34,337 nucleotides of DNA from positions 1 to 34,337 of the forward strand of contig VGEV01000023.1 in the NCBI GenBank assembly GCA_016869175.1, read 5' to 3'. The translations under genes and the position numbers were made by a program. Shown piece after piece: positions 1 to 8,527 of the stretch. Numbering within the stretch: position 1 is the stretch's first letter; the number at the start of each line of letters is the position of its first letter. The stretch comes from Alphaproteobacteria bacterium. Its GTDB lineage: Bacteria > Pseudomonadota > Alphaproteobacteria > GCA-2731375. A model generated the notes under the pieces. The model was not told where the DNA came from, searched no databases, and was given only the letters and a program-made list of their open reading frames with translations.

Positions 1-134
1 GCCTGCGCTTGTTGAAGCTCGGCGCCCGCATCGTCGAGACCGCCCATCGCGTGCGCATCGCCTTCGCCGCCGTTTGCCCGGATGCCGCTCTCATCCGCTT
101 GCTCGCCGGCGCGCTTCGACCCGCCGCTCCATGA
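1..134 (+). CDS. IS1380-family transposase, C-terminal fragment (cut by window start)
   Basis: Reading from base 3 gives 43 residues ending at a TGA at 132-134. The tail contains LLKLGARIVETAHRVRIAF and then a Cys-Pro-Asp-Ala-Ala segment. From memory, this matches the conserved end of IS1380-group DDE transposases, in which a basic segment with an 'ARxVETAxRxRLAFA' pattern precedes a short variable tail. Everything upstream, including the catalytic DDE residues, is outside the window, so activity cannot be judged. The gene points toward the truncated YdbH-like gene, which is on the opposite strand. The family call is recognition of a short tail and could be wrong at family level, but a transposase end is likely given the IS-like DNA that follows. 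Confidence 0.7.
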   Translation, partial: LRLLKLGARIVETAHRVRIAFAAVCPDAALIRLLAGALRPAAP

Positions 135-302
135 CCGACGGGGCCGATGCCCCGAAAACACCCGTTCCCGCAATCCCAAACCAATAACCCGACACCCGAC
201 AAACCAACCCGCGATGAAAAAGACGCAACGACCACGCATGCCGCGTGATCGCCTTGCCTCCCTGCCCATCACATCATGGCCTCTCGTGAATAAACCGGGC
301 TA
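1..302 (+). mobile_element. 3' end of an IS1380-like insertion sequence (left part outside window)
   Basis: The window opens inside the last codons of a transposase. About 170 bp of non-coding DNA follow before the sequence becomes the coding region of a YdbH-like gene on the other strand. The stretch near 281-302 reads like the terminal inverted repeat of an IS (on the minus strand it begins CCTAGCCCGGTTTATTCACG). The left end and the target duplication are outside the window, so the exact boundary, about 302-305, is an estimate. Family assignment rests on the transposase tail only. Confidence 0.6.
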
Positions 303-1575
303 GGCTCTGGCGTCCCGGTGTCACCACGCTGTCGCCGCTCCAGCCCAGCGCGACGGTGCCGTCCACGCCGTTCAACGACCAATCCCGTCCGCGCAACGAC
401 AGGCTGCGCGCGCTGATCGTCGCGCGCGCCTGCAGCGCGCCCTGGTTCCAACTCACATCGCCATCCGCCTCCAGCCCGCCGTCGGCCGTAAGATTGGCGC
501 CGAAGCGCGGCGACAGATCGAACAAGGTGCAGCCGGGCGAGCTGAACGCAAGACCGCCAAGCCGCCAGATCGCCCGACCCGCCTTGCGCCCCAGGTCGTG
601 CTGGCCGGACAGCGTCAGCCGCGCTTCGCCGAGCGTGGTCGCATCGCCTTCCAGCCGAAGCTGGTCGCCCGCAAGCGTCAAGGCCGCGTTGAGCGTCAGC
701 GGGCCGTGCCACGGCATGGCCTCGCGATGCAGCAGGGCAGGAACGTGCAGCAGCAATACCTGCTGGTCCTGGCCGAGGCCGGCCAGCTGCAGCTCCACCG
801 TTTCGGCGGTCAGCTCCCCGTGGCCGGGCAGGAGCAGGCCAAGGGTGCTCAGTCGGGCGATTGCCGGTTCGCGTTCGGGTCCGATGGCGAAATCGCTGGC
901 CAGCCGCCAGACGGCTTCGCTGGCTTGCCCCCAACCGGCGACGAGGCGGCCCTCGACCGGTTTGCCCCGCTCGAACGGCAGGCGCATGGTCAGCGAGGCC
1001 CGTGCCGGCTCCTCGGCGAGCCGCGTGGCCAACTCGGCCGTCACTTGGGTGTCGCCGCGCCGTTGCCGCCGCACAGCGGCGTCCAGCGTGGCCTCGGCCG
1101 GTCCCAGCGGCGTGCCGTAGCGCACGCGCGTGCGGTTGAGCGCGATCGTCGGCAGGGGCGGGCGCGGTTCGTCGGTTGCCTCGTGCGACATCATGTCGGC
1201 AAGGGCGTCGGCCAGGCGGGGGTCGCGCAGGTCCAGGCTGAGGCCGATGACCTCGATGCTCTCGGCGATGGGATTGCCGAGCGGCCAGAGCCGAAACCGC
1301 GCGCGCACCCGCTCCGCGCCGATGCCAGGGGTCAGCCGCAGTCCGCTGATCTCGGCCGCTTTCAAGTCGATCGACACGACCTTAAGGTCGGCTTCGGGAA
1401 AGCCCAGATCGGCGATCGCCTCGCGCAGCACGTCCTCGATGATGGGCTTGCGCCAGAGCATGATCGTCAGAACGCCGACCGCGCCCAGCGCCATGGCACC
1501 GAAGATCGGCAGCAGCCAGCGCCAGAGCGTCGGCCGTTGCTCTGCGTAAAGCGGGCGCCGGCGCCGCCAGCGCAT
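274..1575 (-). pseudogene. YdbH-like (AsmA-like superfamily) envelope protein, 3' part removed by IS insertion
   Basis: The frame encodes 433 residues. It opens with a basic N-terminus, an inner-membrane anchor at about residues 19-41, then a long beta-rich region of the kind seen in YdbH/AsmA-like proteins, which in Escherichia coli help move phospholipids between the membranes. YdbH relatives are roughly twice this length. Here homologous sequence ends near base 303, and the last residues (RFIHERP and stop) are encoded by the IS end, so the protein is a truncated hybrid. The start at 1575 overlaps the stop of the upstream SnoaL-like gene (ATGA), so it was translationally coupled. The missing half may survive on the far side of the IS. 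The family call comes from overall pattern and is moderately secure; the truncation is clearer than the family. Confidence 0.6.
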
Positions 1576-2066
1576 CAGCCTTGGCCGCGTGCTTGCGTCC
1601 GCTTGCTGGCCAGGCGGAAAATCGCGCGATTGCCGCTTCGCCAGGCCAGCTTCAGCGCGTAGGCGGCGATCAGCCAGCCGCCGTCCGGTTCCCGCCGCAG
1701 ACTGAAATCGTAGTGGCCGCCAATGGTGTAGCTGGGGTCGCCTTGCTCGTTGGCCAGCACATGGGTCGCCTGCATATAGACGACCGCGCGCGCCCTATCG
1801 CCATCCAGCCAGTGCATGTGCTGACCCAGCAGATGCTGCGTTGCGTCCATGCCGTCGATCAGCGCGCGGATCTGTCCCACCCATTCCTCGGCCGGTCCTT
1901 GAAACGCTCGCCCCGGCACCAGCGAGACGAAATCGGCGGTGATCCGCGCGGCGAAGCAGGTACGCAGCAGCGGCCAGTCGCGGCTATCGACGGCCCAGGC
2001 ATAACGGCCGGCGAGGTCGGTCAGCGCCTGCCGGTCGCTCAACGGGGATGGCTCGACTGCTGGCAT
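1575..2066 (-). CDS. SnoaL-like / NTF2-fold protein
   Basis: A 163-residue protein. A region with DLAGRYAWAVDSRDW, then 'LLRTCFA', then a Gly-Gly-His-Tyr-Asp strand and a 'GGWLI..Y.LK..W' end, is the layout of the SnoaL-like cone-shaped alpha+beta domain (NTF2-like superfamily). Members act as small cyclases, isomerases, dehydratase-like enzymes or non-catalytic binders; the substrate cannot be read from sequence. I chose ATG 2066 because an AGGAAAG Shine-Dalgarno lies about 8 nt before it and it gives a family-typical length. An upstream ATG at 2159 would add low-complexity Arg-rich residues and overlap the CoxL-like gene. The gene starts 25 bp after the CoxL-like stop and overlaps the YdbH-like start, so it belongs to that minus-strand operon. 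Confidence 0.72.
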   Translation of the reverse strand: MPAVEPSPLSDRQALTDLAGRYAWAVDSRDWPLLRTCFAARITADFVSLVPGRAFQGPAEEWVGQIRALIDGMDATQHLLGQHMHWLDGDRARAVVYMQATHVLANEQGDPSYTIGGHYDFSLRREPDGGWLIAAYALKLAWRSGNRAIFRLASKRTQARGQG

Positions 2067-2091
2067 CCGCGGCTTTCCTGCATCGGCGCCG

Positions 2092-4419
2092 TCACGCCGC
2101 CTTGCCGGCATTGAGCGCCTGCCAGACCCTGAGCGGCGTGGCCGGCATGTCGAGGGCACGGACGCCGGCGCCCGCGTGCAAGGCGTCGATCAGGGCGTTC
2201 ATCACCGCCGGCGGCGCGCCCACGGCGCCGGCCTCGCCCGAACCCTTGATGCCGAGCGGATTGGCCTTGGTCGGCACATTGTGAAACTGGAACTCAAAAC
2301 TCGGTGCCAAGTCCGCGCGCGGCATGGCGTAGTCCATGAACGAGCCGGTCAGCAACTGGCCGGAGCCAGGCTCATAGACCGTGCCTTCGCACAACGCCTG
2401 ACCCAGGCCTTGCACGATGCCGCCGTGCACCTGGCCGATCAGCAGCAACGGATTCACGATCCCGCCGAAATCGTCGACGATGCAATAGCGCATGAGTTCG
2501 ACCCGGCCGGTTTCCGGATCGACCTCGACCTCGCAGATATGCGAGCCGTTGGGAAAGGTCGGCGCCTGCGGGCTGTGGGTGTACTGCTGGTCGAGCCCGG
2601 GCAGGGCTCCATCGCCGGCCGTGGGGCGTTCGCGCGCGCCCTTGGCCACTTCGAAGAGCGTGACCGAGCGATCGGTGCCGGCCACCCGGAAGCGGCCGTC
2701 GGAGAACTCGATGTCGACCGCCGCCGTTTCCAGCAGATCGCCCGCCACCTGCTTGCCGCGCTCGATCACTTTCTCCGCCGCGCCCAGCACCGCCGAGCCG
2801 CCGACCGGGATCGAACGCGAGCCGCCCGTCAGGCCGAACGGCACCACGTCGCTGTCGCCCTGCAGAAGGTGAATGCGTTCGGCGTCGATGCCCAGCACAT
2901 GCGACAGGATCTGCCGGTACGAGGTTTCGTGGCCTTGGCCGTTATGCTGGGTGCCGATGACGATGGTCACGCTGTCGTCGGGGTTGAAGCGAAGCTGGGC
3001 CGTTTCCGGGAAGCCGCCGCTGCAGCGTTCGACATAGCTGGCCATGCCGATGCCGCGCAGCCGGCCCCGGCGCTTGGCTTCGGCCCGGCGCGCCTCGAAA
3101 CCCACCCAATCGGCAGCGCGCATGCATTCATCCATCACCCGCTCGAACTCGCCGCTGTCGATCACATCGCCCATCGGCGTGCGGTAGGGCAGGTCGGACG
3201 GCTTGAGGAAATTGCGCCGGCGGATTTCCGCCGGGCCAAAGCCGCTTTCGCGGCCGGCCGCATCGACCAGACGTTCGATCAGATAGGCCGCCTCCGGTCG
3301 CCCGGCGCCGCGATAGGCGTCGACCGGCACGCTGTTGGTCAGCACGCCCTTGACGTTCGCGAAGATGGCCGGGATGCGGTAGAGCCCGCCCACCATGGTG
3401 GCGCCGTTGGTCGGGATGTAGGGCCCGAAATTGGACAGGTAGGCGCCGAGATTGGCGTGCGTGGTCACCTTGAGGGCAAGGAAGCGGCCGGCCGCGTCGA
3501 GCGCCAACTCGGCCTGCGAGACGTTGTCGCGGCCATGCACGTCGGAGACGAAGGCATCGCTGCGGTCGGGCGCCCACTTCACCGTGCGGCCGGTGCGCCT
3601 GGCGGCCCACAGCACGAGGCACTGCTCGGGGTAAAGGAAGGCCTTCATGCCGAAGCCGCCGCCGACGTCGCCCGTCAGCACGCGCAATCGCTCCTTCGGC
3701 ACACGCAGCACCTGTTCGGCCAATTGGTCGCGGATGAGGTGCGTGCCCTGCGAACCGGTGGTCAGCGTGTAGCGGCCGGTGGCGGCGGAGAACTCGCCGA
3801 TGGCGCCGCGCGGCTCCATCGAGTTCACCACCAGGCGGTTGTTGACGATGGCGAGCTTGACCACGCGCGCCGCCTTGGCGAAGGCGGCGTCGACCGCCGC
3901 TTCATCGCCCACCGCCCAGTCGAAGCAGACATTCCCGGGGATCGCCTCCCAGACGCGCGGCGCCCCTGGACGGGCGCTGGCCACCGTGTCGGTCGTGGCC
4001 AGCAATTCGTCGATGTCCAGATCGACCAGCTCGGCGGCGTCGCGTGCCTGCGCCAGCGTTTCCGCCACCACCAAGGCCAACGGATCGCCGACATGGCGGA
4101 CGCGGCCTTGCGCCAGTATGGGCCGGGGCGTCTCGCCCCGCTCGCTGCCGTCGCGGTTCTTGATGGGAATGAGGCAGGGGATGTGCCCGAGGCCGTCGGC
4201 CGCCACATCCTCGCCCGTCAGCACCGCCAGAACCCCGGGCGCCCGGCGCGCCGCCTCGGCATCGAGCTGGCGGATGACGCCATGCGCCATCGGCGAACGC
4301 AGCACGACGGCGGCGGCGGCGCCCGCCACCGGCACGTCGTCGTTATATCGGCCGCGCCCGGTCAACAGCCGGCGGTCCTCGGTGCGCGTGACCGCCTGTC
4401 CGATGCCGAACTTCGCCAT
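2092..4419 (-). CDS. Xanthine dehydrogenase-family molybdopterin-binding subunit, CoxL-like form II
   Basis: This 775-residue protein has the full layout of the large subunit of molybdenum hydroxylases. An N-terminal aldehyde oxidase a/b hammerhead domain (about 15-135) is followed by two molybdopterin-binding domains. Visible landmarks are GGGFGMK (253-259), AYRGAGR (368-374) and the C-terminal GSGEAG, whose Glu (about 729) is the catalytic base in the family. The AYRGAGR loop marks 'form II' CoxL-like proteins. True CO-oxidising form I enzymes carry AYXCSFR with the Cu-bound Cys, which is absent here, so CO oxidation should not be inferred. Such enzymes normally work as a heterotrimer with an FAD subunit and a 2Fe-2S subunit; neither is encoded in this window. 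It lies 19 bp after a 3-hydroxyisobutyrate dehydrogenase-like gene in the same operon. Substrate unknown. Confidence 0.88.
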   Translation of the reverse strand: MAKFGIGQAVTRTEDRRLLTGRGRYNDDVPVAGAAAAVVLRSPMAHGVIRQLDAEAARRAPGVLAVLTGEDVAADGLGHIPCLIPIKNRDGSERGETPRPILAQGRVRHVGDPLALVVAETLAQARDAAELVDLDIDELLATTDTVASARPGAPRVWEAIPGNVCFDWAVGDEAAVDAAFAKAARVVKLAIVNNRLVVNSMEPRGAIGEFSAATGRYTLTTGSQGTHLIRDQLAEQVLRVPKERLRVLTGDVGGGFGMKAFLYPEQCLVLWAARRTGRTVKWAPDRSDAFVSDVHGRDNVSQAELALDAAGRFLALKVTTHANLGAYLSNFGPYIPTNGATMVGGLYRIPAIFANVKGVLTNSVPVDAYRGAGRPEAAYLIERLVDAAGRESGFGPAEIRRRNFLKPSDLPYRTPMGDVIDSGEFERVMDECMRAADWVGFEARRAEAKRRGRLRGIGMASYVERCSGGFPETAQLRFNPDDSVTIVIGTQHNGQGHETSYRQILSHVLGIDAERIHLLQGDSDVVPFGLTGGSRSIPVGGSAVLGAAEKVIERGKQVAGDLLETAAVDIEFSDGRFRVAGTDRSVTLFEVAKGARERPTAGDGALPGLDQQYTHSPQAPTFPNGSHICEVEVDPETGRVELMRYCIVDDFGGIVNPLLLIGQVHGGIVQGLGQALCEGTVYEPGSGQLLTGSFMDYAMPRADLAPSFEFQFHNVPTKANPLGIKGSGEAGAVGAPPAVMNALIDALHAGAGVRALDMPATPLRVWQALNAGKAA

Positions 4420-4438
4420 GATGCCACCTTTCGCCGCG

Positions 4439-5329
4439 CTAGGCCTTGCCGCGGATCATCTGGATGATGCCTGAGAAGTCCATGTCGGCATTGCCCGCGT
4501 TGGCGAACAGGGCCATCAGCGCTTGCGCTTGCGCGCCCATCGGTGTCGCGGCGCCGGTCTGCCGTGCCGCGTCTTGCGCCAGACGCAGGTCCTTCCACAT
4601 CAGCTTGGCGGCGAAGCCCGGCTGGTAGCCGCGGTTGGCCGGCGTCGTGGGCACCGGCCCCGGCACCGGGCAATAGTTCGTGAGCTGGAAGGACGAGCCG
4701 GACGACTTGGAAACGATGTCGAACAGCACCTGCTTGTCGAGGCCCAGTTTCTCCGCCAGCACGAAGGCTTCGCAGGTGCCGATCATGTTGATCGCGGCCA
4801 TCATGTTGTTGCAGATCTTGGCCGCCTGGCCGTTGCCCGGGCCGCCCGCGTGCACGATGGTCCGGCCCATGCCCTCCAGGATGGGCCTGGCCTTGGCGAA
4901 GGTGGCGGAGCTGCCGCCGCACATGAAGGTCAGCGTGCCTGCTTCCGCGCCCATCTGGCCGCCCGAAACCGGCGCATCCAGCATCTCGAAGCCGGCCTCG
5001 GAGGCGGCCTTCGCGACCGCGCGGGCGGTTTCCACGTCGATGGTCGAACAATCGAGCAGCACCGTGCCCTTGGCCGCCGCCGCCAAGGCGCCCTCCGGCC
5101 CTAGATAGACCTCGCGGCTTTCCTTGCCGGTCGGCACCATGCTGACCACGAACTCCATGCCACTGGCCGCTTCCCTGATCGACTGGCAGGCCTTGGCGCC
5201 GGCCTGTGCCAGGTACTGCACGGCCTCCGGCCGCAAGTCATAGACCTTGAGCTTGTGTCCGGCCTTGATCAGGTTGCGCGCCATCGGCCCGCCCATGTTG
5301 CCCAGTCCGATGAAGCCGATCGTCGCCAT
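4439..5329 (-). CDS. 3-hydroxyisobutyrate dehydrogenase-like NAD(P)-dependent oxidoreductase
   Basis: A 296-residue beta-hydroxyacid dehydrogenase. The N-terminal Rossmann motif GFIGLGNMG is at residues 5-13, the substrate-binding signature DAPVSGG at 118-124, and the catalytic Lys171 lies in GNGQAAKICNN, with Asn175 after it. The family oxidises 3-hydroxyisobutyrate, tartronate semialdehyde, 6-phosphogluconate-like or related beta-hydroxyacids. The pattern and length fit the MmsB/GarR group, but the exact substrate is not readable. The ATG at 5329 is preceded by a G-rich Shine-Dalgarno (GGGGGAA). It is the first gene of a minus-strand operon with the CoxL-like, SnoaL-like and YdbH-like genes, and it is divergent from the aldo/keto reductase. 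The 107-bp divergent spacer contains an inverted repeat TGGCG-TTC-CGCCA around 5367-5382, which could be an operator; no clear promoter was identified. Confidence 0.85.
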   Translation of the reverse strand: MATIGFIGLGNMGGPMARNLIKAGHKLKVYDLRPEAVQYLAQAGAKACQSIREAASGMEFVVSMVPTGKESREVYLGPEGALAAAAKGTVLLDCSTIDVETARAVAKAASEAGFEMLDAPVSGGQMGAEAGTLTFMCGGSSATFAKARPILEGMGRTIVHAGGPGNGQAAKICNNMMAAINMIGTCEAFVLAEKLGLDKQVLFDIVSKSSGSSFQLTNYCPVPGPVPTTPANRGYQPGFAAKLMWKDLRLAQDAARQTGAATPMGAQAQALMALFANAGNADMDFSGIIQMIRGKA

Positions 5330-5436
5330 GCGTTCCCCCGCTCGCTTCGTTCGCCTGCCGCCTATGTAATCCCTGGCGTTCCGCCAACCAAGTCGGACAT
5401 GCCATGATCGCAGGTCGGCGCGATCGGGAGAACGGC

Positions 5437-6270
5437 ATGCGGACCGTGCGGTTGCCAGGCGGTGAGACGGTGCCAGCGCTGGGGCTCGGTACCTGGCGAA
5501 TGGGCGAACGGGGCGGCAATCGCAAGGCCGAGGGGGCGGCGCTCAAGCTTGGCCTGGACCTCGGCCTCCGGCTGATCGACACGGCCGAGATGTACGCCGA
5601 CGGCGGCTCGGAGGAGGTGGTGGCGGACGCCATCGCCGGGCAGCGCGACCAGGTCTTCGTCGTCAGCAAGGTGTATCCGCACAATGCCGGCCGCGACAGC
5701 GCCATTGCCGCTTGCGAACGCAGCCTGATGCGGCTGCGAACCGACCGGATCGACCTCTACCTGCTGCACTGGCGCGGCTCGATCCCGCTGGGCGAAACGG
5801 TCGAGGCGTTCGGCCGGCTGCGGCAGGCTGGCAAGATCCGCTATTTCGGCGTGAGCAATTTCGATGCGGGTGACATGGCCGAGCTCTGGCGGCTGCCGGG
5901 TGGCCCGGCCTGCGCCGCCAACCAAGTGCTCTACAACCTGGCGCGGCGTGGGATCGAATTCGATCTCGTGCCCTGGTGCGCCGAACACGGGCTGCCGCTC
6001 ATGGCCTACACGCCTCTGGAGCCCGATCACCTGGCGCGCCACAAGGGGTTGCTGACGATCGCCAAACGGCTTGGCGTGGCACCGTTGCAGGTGGCACTGG
6101 CCTGGCTGCTGGCGAAGCCGCAGGTGATCTGCATCCCCAAGGCCAGCCAGCCCGAGCATATGCGGCAGAACCGGGCGGCGCTCGACCTGAAGTTGACGGC
6201 CGAGGATCTGGCGGAGCTCGACCGCGCCTTTCCGCCGCCGAAGACGCGTCGCCCGCTGGAGATGCTCTAG
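5437..6270 (+). CDS. Aldo/keto reductase
   Basis: A 277-residue NADPH-dependent (beta/alpha)8-barrel reductase. The catalytic tetrad is visible: Asp48 and Tyr53 in LIDTAEMY, Lys78 in VVSKVY and His111 in LLHW. The family signatures LGLGTWRMGE near the N-terminus and GVSNFD in the middle are also present, with a C-terminal 'IPKASQ' cofactor-binding stretch. Substrates in this family are aldehydes and ketones and cannot be assigned here. I prefer ATG 5437 over the in-frame ATG at 5404 because GGGAG lies 7 nt before it and homologues begin with a short lead into 'LPGG..VPALGLGT'. The stop overlaps the stop of the convergent threonine aldolase gene by a few bases. Confidence 0.9.
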   Translation: MRTVRLPGGETVPALGLGTWRMGERGGNRKAEGAALKLGLDLGLRLIDTAEMYADGGSEEVVADAIAGQRDQVFVVSKVYPHNAGRDSAIAACERSLMRLRTDRIDLYLLHWRGSIPLGETVEAFGRLRQAGKIRYFGVSNFDAGDMAELWRLPGGPACAANQVLYNLARRGIEFDLVPWCAEHGLPLMAYTPLEPDHLARHKGLLTIAKRLGVAPLQVALAWLLAKPQVICIPKASQPEHMRQNRAALDLKLTAEDLAELDRAFPPPKTRRPLEML

Positions 6271-7322
6271 GCCGCGGCCTTGCGCAAGACGCGGGCGACG
6301 GCGGCGATGGCGCGCTCGATCGCTTGGTCGTCGATGTCGTTGTGGATGGCGAAGCGCACCACCTTCGGCCCGAACGGCATGGCCAGGATGCCTTCCTTGG
6401 CCAAGCGTTCGCAGAAGGCCTCTGGCGTCATCTGGGTCAGCGTGGGCACCACCAGGTTGGTCTCCACTTCCGCCGGATCGAGGCTGAGGCCCGGCTGATT
6501 GGCCAAGCCATCGGCCAGACGCTTGGCCCGCGCGTGGTCTTCCGCCAGACGCGCAATCATGGTGTTGAGCGCGACCAGCGCGGCGGCGGCGATGGTGCCG
6601 ACCGGCCGGAAGCCGCCGCCGAACATCTGCCGGACGCGCACCGCCTCCTCGATCAGCTCCTTGGGGCCGGCCAGGACCGCGCCGATGGGCGCGCAGAGGC
6701 CCTTGTTGAGCGAGGCGGCCACCGTGACCGCGTGCCGGGTGAAGTCGGTTGCCGGCCGGCCGCTGGCAATCGCGGCGTTGAAGATGCGCGCGCCGTCGAG
6801 ATGCACGGGCAGCTTGGCCCGGCGCGCGATGTCGGCCACCGCCGCGCAGTGCGCTTCGGGCAGGATGGTCCCGCCATAGCGCACATGCGTGTTCTCGATC
6901 ACGATCATGCCGGTCTTGGGAAAGGATTCCGCCACGGGCGTCAGGGCCGCTTGTTCCAGTGCCGCCAGATCCATCGCGCCGCGCCTGCCGGGCAGGGTGC
7001 GGAGGGTGGCGCCGGAAAGCGCCGCCGGCGCGCCGCCCTCGGAGGTGATGATGTGCGAGCGCTCCTCGCACAGGATGGCGCGGCCGTGGCCGGTGAACAG
7101 GTGGATGGCGATCTGGTTCGCCATGCCGCAGGTCGGCACGAACAGCGCGTCCTCCTTGCCCAGCAGTTCGGCCGCGCGCGCCTCCAGCGCCGCCTGATGC
7201 TTGTCCTCGCGCAGGCCGAAGCCGCTGGGCTCGACCGCCGCCTTGACCATGGCCTCGACCATCGCCGGCGTCGGACGGGCGAGGAAGTCTGAGCGGAAGT
7301 CGACGATCGCCTGTTGGCTCAT
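6267..7322 (-). CDS. ltaE: Low-specificity L-threonine aldolase (PLP-dependent)
   Basis: A 351-residue PLP enzyme of fold type I that cleaves L-threonine or L-allo-threonine to glycine and acetaldehyde; many relatives accept other beta-hydroxy amino acids. Landmarks are the opening 'DFRSDFLARPTPAM', EERSHI (86-91), HLDGAR (174-179, with Asp176 contacting the PLP ring nitrogen) and the PLP Lys207 in SLNKGLCAPIG. The length matches the family. The gene is divergent from the SDR gene at 7386 with only 63 bp between them, so their promoters must overlap. It converges with the aldo/keto reductase and overlaps it by 4 bp. Substrate stereopreference cannot be deduced, so the gene symbol is given for the family rather than for a proven orthologue. 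Confidence 0.88.
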   Translation of the reverse strand: MSQQAIVDFRSDFLARPTPAMVEAMVKAAVEPSGFGLREDKHQAALEARAAELLGKEDALFVPTCGMANQIAIHLFTGHGRAILCEERSHIITSEGGAPAALSGATLRTLPGRRGAMDLAALEQAALTPVAESFPKTGMIVIENTHVRYGGTILPEAHCAAVADIARRAKLPVHLDGARIFNAAIASGRPATDFTRHAVTVAASLNKGLCAPIGAVLAGPKELIEEAVRVRQMFGGGFRPVGTIAAAALVALNTMIARLAEDHARAKRLADGLANQPGLSLDPAEVETNLVVPTLTQMTPEAFCERLAKEGILAMPFGPKVVRFAIHNDIDDQAIERAIAAVARVLRKAAA

Positions 7323-7385
7323 GGTGCACCTCTCTCATTCGCCGCCGGCCATTTTACAATCCCAGCCTAGCAGAAGGGGTCGGCC

Positions 7386-8135
7386 ATGCGCATGAGGGAC
7401 AGGGTTGCGATCGTCACGGCATCCGGCGGGCCGATGGGCCGCGCCATCGCCGAACGGCTGGCGCAAGAGGGGGCGAGCCTGGTGCTGAACGACATCTCCG
7501 CCCGCCGCCTGGATGCCAGCCTGGCCGCCTTCACGGCGAGCGGCTGGCCGGCGGTCGGTCTGAGGGCCGATGTTTGCAACCGGCCGGAAGCCGAGGCGCT
7601 GGTGACGCTCGCGGAAAAGACCTTTGGCGGCGTGGATGCGCTGGTCAACGTGGTGGGCGGGCTCAAGGGCGCCATCCGCGTCGCGCTCGATGAGATCGAC
7701 GACGAACGCTGGGATGCCACCATGCGGCTCAACCTCAAGGGCTGCCTGCACATGACGAAGCTGGCAGCGCCGCTGATGCGGGCGAGCGGGCAGGGCCGCA
7801 TCGTCAACATCAGCTCGATCTCCTATGCCGGTGTCGCCGACCAGGCGGACTATGCCGCCGCCAAGGCCGGCGTCGCCGCCTTCAGCCGCTCCTGCGCCTT
7901 GGCGCTGGCGCCCAGCGTCACCGTCAACTGCATCATGCCGGGGTTGATCGAGACGAGCGTGCTGGAACGCGAGAGCGAACAGGCCAAGGCGGCGCTGCGC
8001 AACGCGGCACCCTTGTGCCAACTGGGCAAGCCGCGCGACATCGCCAATGACGCGCTGTTCTTCCTGTCGGACGAAGCGGCCCACATCACTGGCCAGTTCC
8101 TGGCCGTGTCGGGGGGCATCTGGCCCTCACTCTGA
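7386..8135 (+). CDS. Short-chain dehydrogenase/reductase (SDR)
   Basis: A 249-residue classical SDR. The nucleotide-binding motif is the slightly unusual TASGGPMGR (11-19, in place of TGxxxGxG), followed by NVVGG (88-92) where most members have NNAG. The catalytic Ser143/Ser144, Tyr156 and Lys160 are present in NISSISYAG and DYAAAKAG. The C-terminal 'ITGQFLAVSGG' is typical of FabG-like oxidoreductases. The variant glycine-rich loop still keeps enough glycines to bind NAD(P). Substrate unknown. ATG 7386 has an AGAAGGGG ribosome-binding site 7 nt upstream. The gene is divergent from the threonine aldolase, and its end overlaps the end of the convergent DUF423 gene by 9 bp. Confidence 0.87.
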   Translation: MRMRDRVAIVTASGGPMGRAIAERLAQEGASLVLNDISARRLDASLAAFTASGWPAVGLRADVCNRPEAEALVTLAEKTFGGVDALVNVVGGLKGAIRVALDEIDDERWDATMRLNLKGCLHMTKLAAPLMRASGQGRIVNISSISYAGVADQADYAAAKAGVAAFSRSCALALAPSVTVNCIMPGLIETSVLERESEQAKAALRNAAPLCQLGKPRDIANDALFFLSDEAAHITGQFLAVSGGIWPSL

Positions 8136-8498
8136 GGCAGGCGCGAGCAGGCCGCCCAAGCCGCCAAGCGCCAGCAGCAGCCAGCCCAGGAGCAACAGAC
8201 TGCCGCCCAGCGGCGCGAGCGAGCCGGGCCCGTCGAAAGCCAGCGCCAGCAGCGAGCCGCAGAACAGCAAGGCACCAACCAGCAGCGCCAGACCCGCCAG
8301 CCAGACGAAACGCCCGGCCCAGGCCGAGCGCAGCCTGTCGGCCAGCAGGGCCGCCAGGATGACGGCCGGCGCGTGCAGCAGGGCATATTGGCTGGCGAGC
8401 CGCACGAGATCGCGCGCCCGCTCCACGCCGGCCAGGCCGTGCGCCGCGTGGGCGCCCGCGGCGACGCCCGCCGCGCCCAGCAGCGCGGCCAGCGCCAC
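8127..8498 (-). CDS. DUF423 (YgdD-like) small membrane protein, start uncertain
   Basis: A roughly 123-135 residue, very hydrophobic protein with four predicted membrane helices. It has the DUF423 hallmarks: an early 'GAAGVAAGAHAAHGL' segment, 'QYALLHAPAVILAALLA' and a late 'PLGGSLLLLGWLLLAL' helix. The function of this family is not known to me. The start is a problem. No ATG lies near the expected place: the only in-frame ATG (8723) would add 75 residues that overlap the upstream SDR gene and do not look like this family. Candidates are GTG 8498 (used here) or a CTG at 8531 that overlaps the SDR stop and would give the usual few residues before the first helix. It is probably read with the upstream SDR gene. 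Confidence 0.68.
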   Translation of the reverse strand: MALAALLGAAGVAAGAHAAHGLAGVERARDLVRLASQYALLHAPAVILAALLADRLRSAWAGRFVWLAGLALLVGALLFCGSLLALAFDGPGSLAPLGGSLLLLGWLLLALGGLGGLLAPASE

Positions 8499-8527
8499 CA
8501 GGGCAAGCGCCGGCCGCGAGACGCCCT

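Noticed and set aside
82-303. 73-residue plus-strand ORF at the window start
   Set aside because: It spans the end of the transposase frame and the IS terminal DNA and has no coding character.
2092-4419. Carbon monoxide dehydrogenase (CO oxidation) from CoxL similarity
   Set aside because: The active-site loop is AYRGAGR, not the AYXCSFR of form I CO dehydrogenases, and the other subunits are absent.
2176-4467. 763-codon plus-strand open frame opposite the CoxL-like gene
   Set aside because: Shadow frame of GC-rich coding sequence; no recognisable domain.
5362-7338. 658-codon minus-strand open frame overlapping the threonine aldolase and aldo/keto reductase
   Set aside because: It lies out of frame over threonine aldolase and antisense to the aldo/keto reductase, and its composition is that of a shadow.
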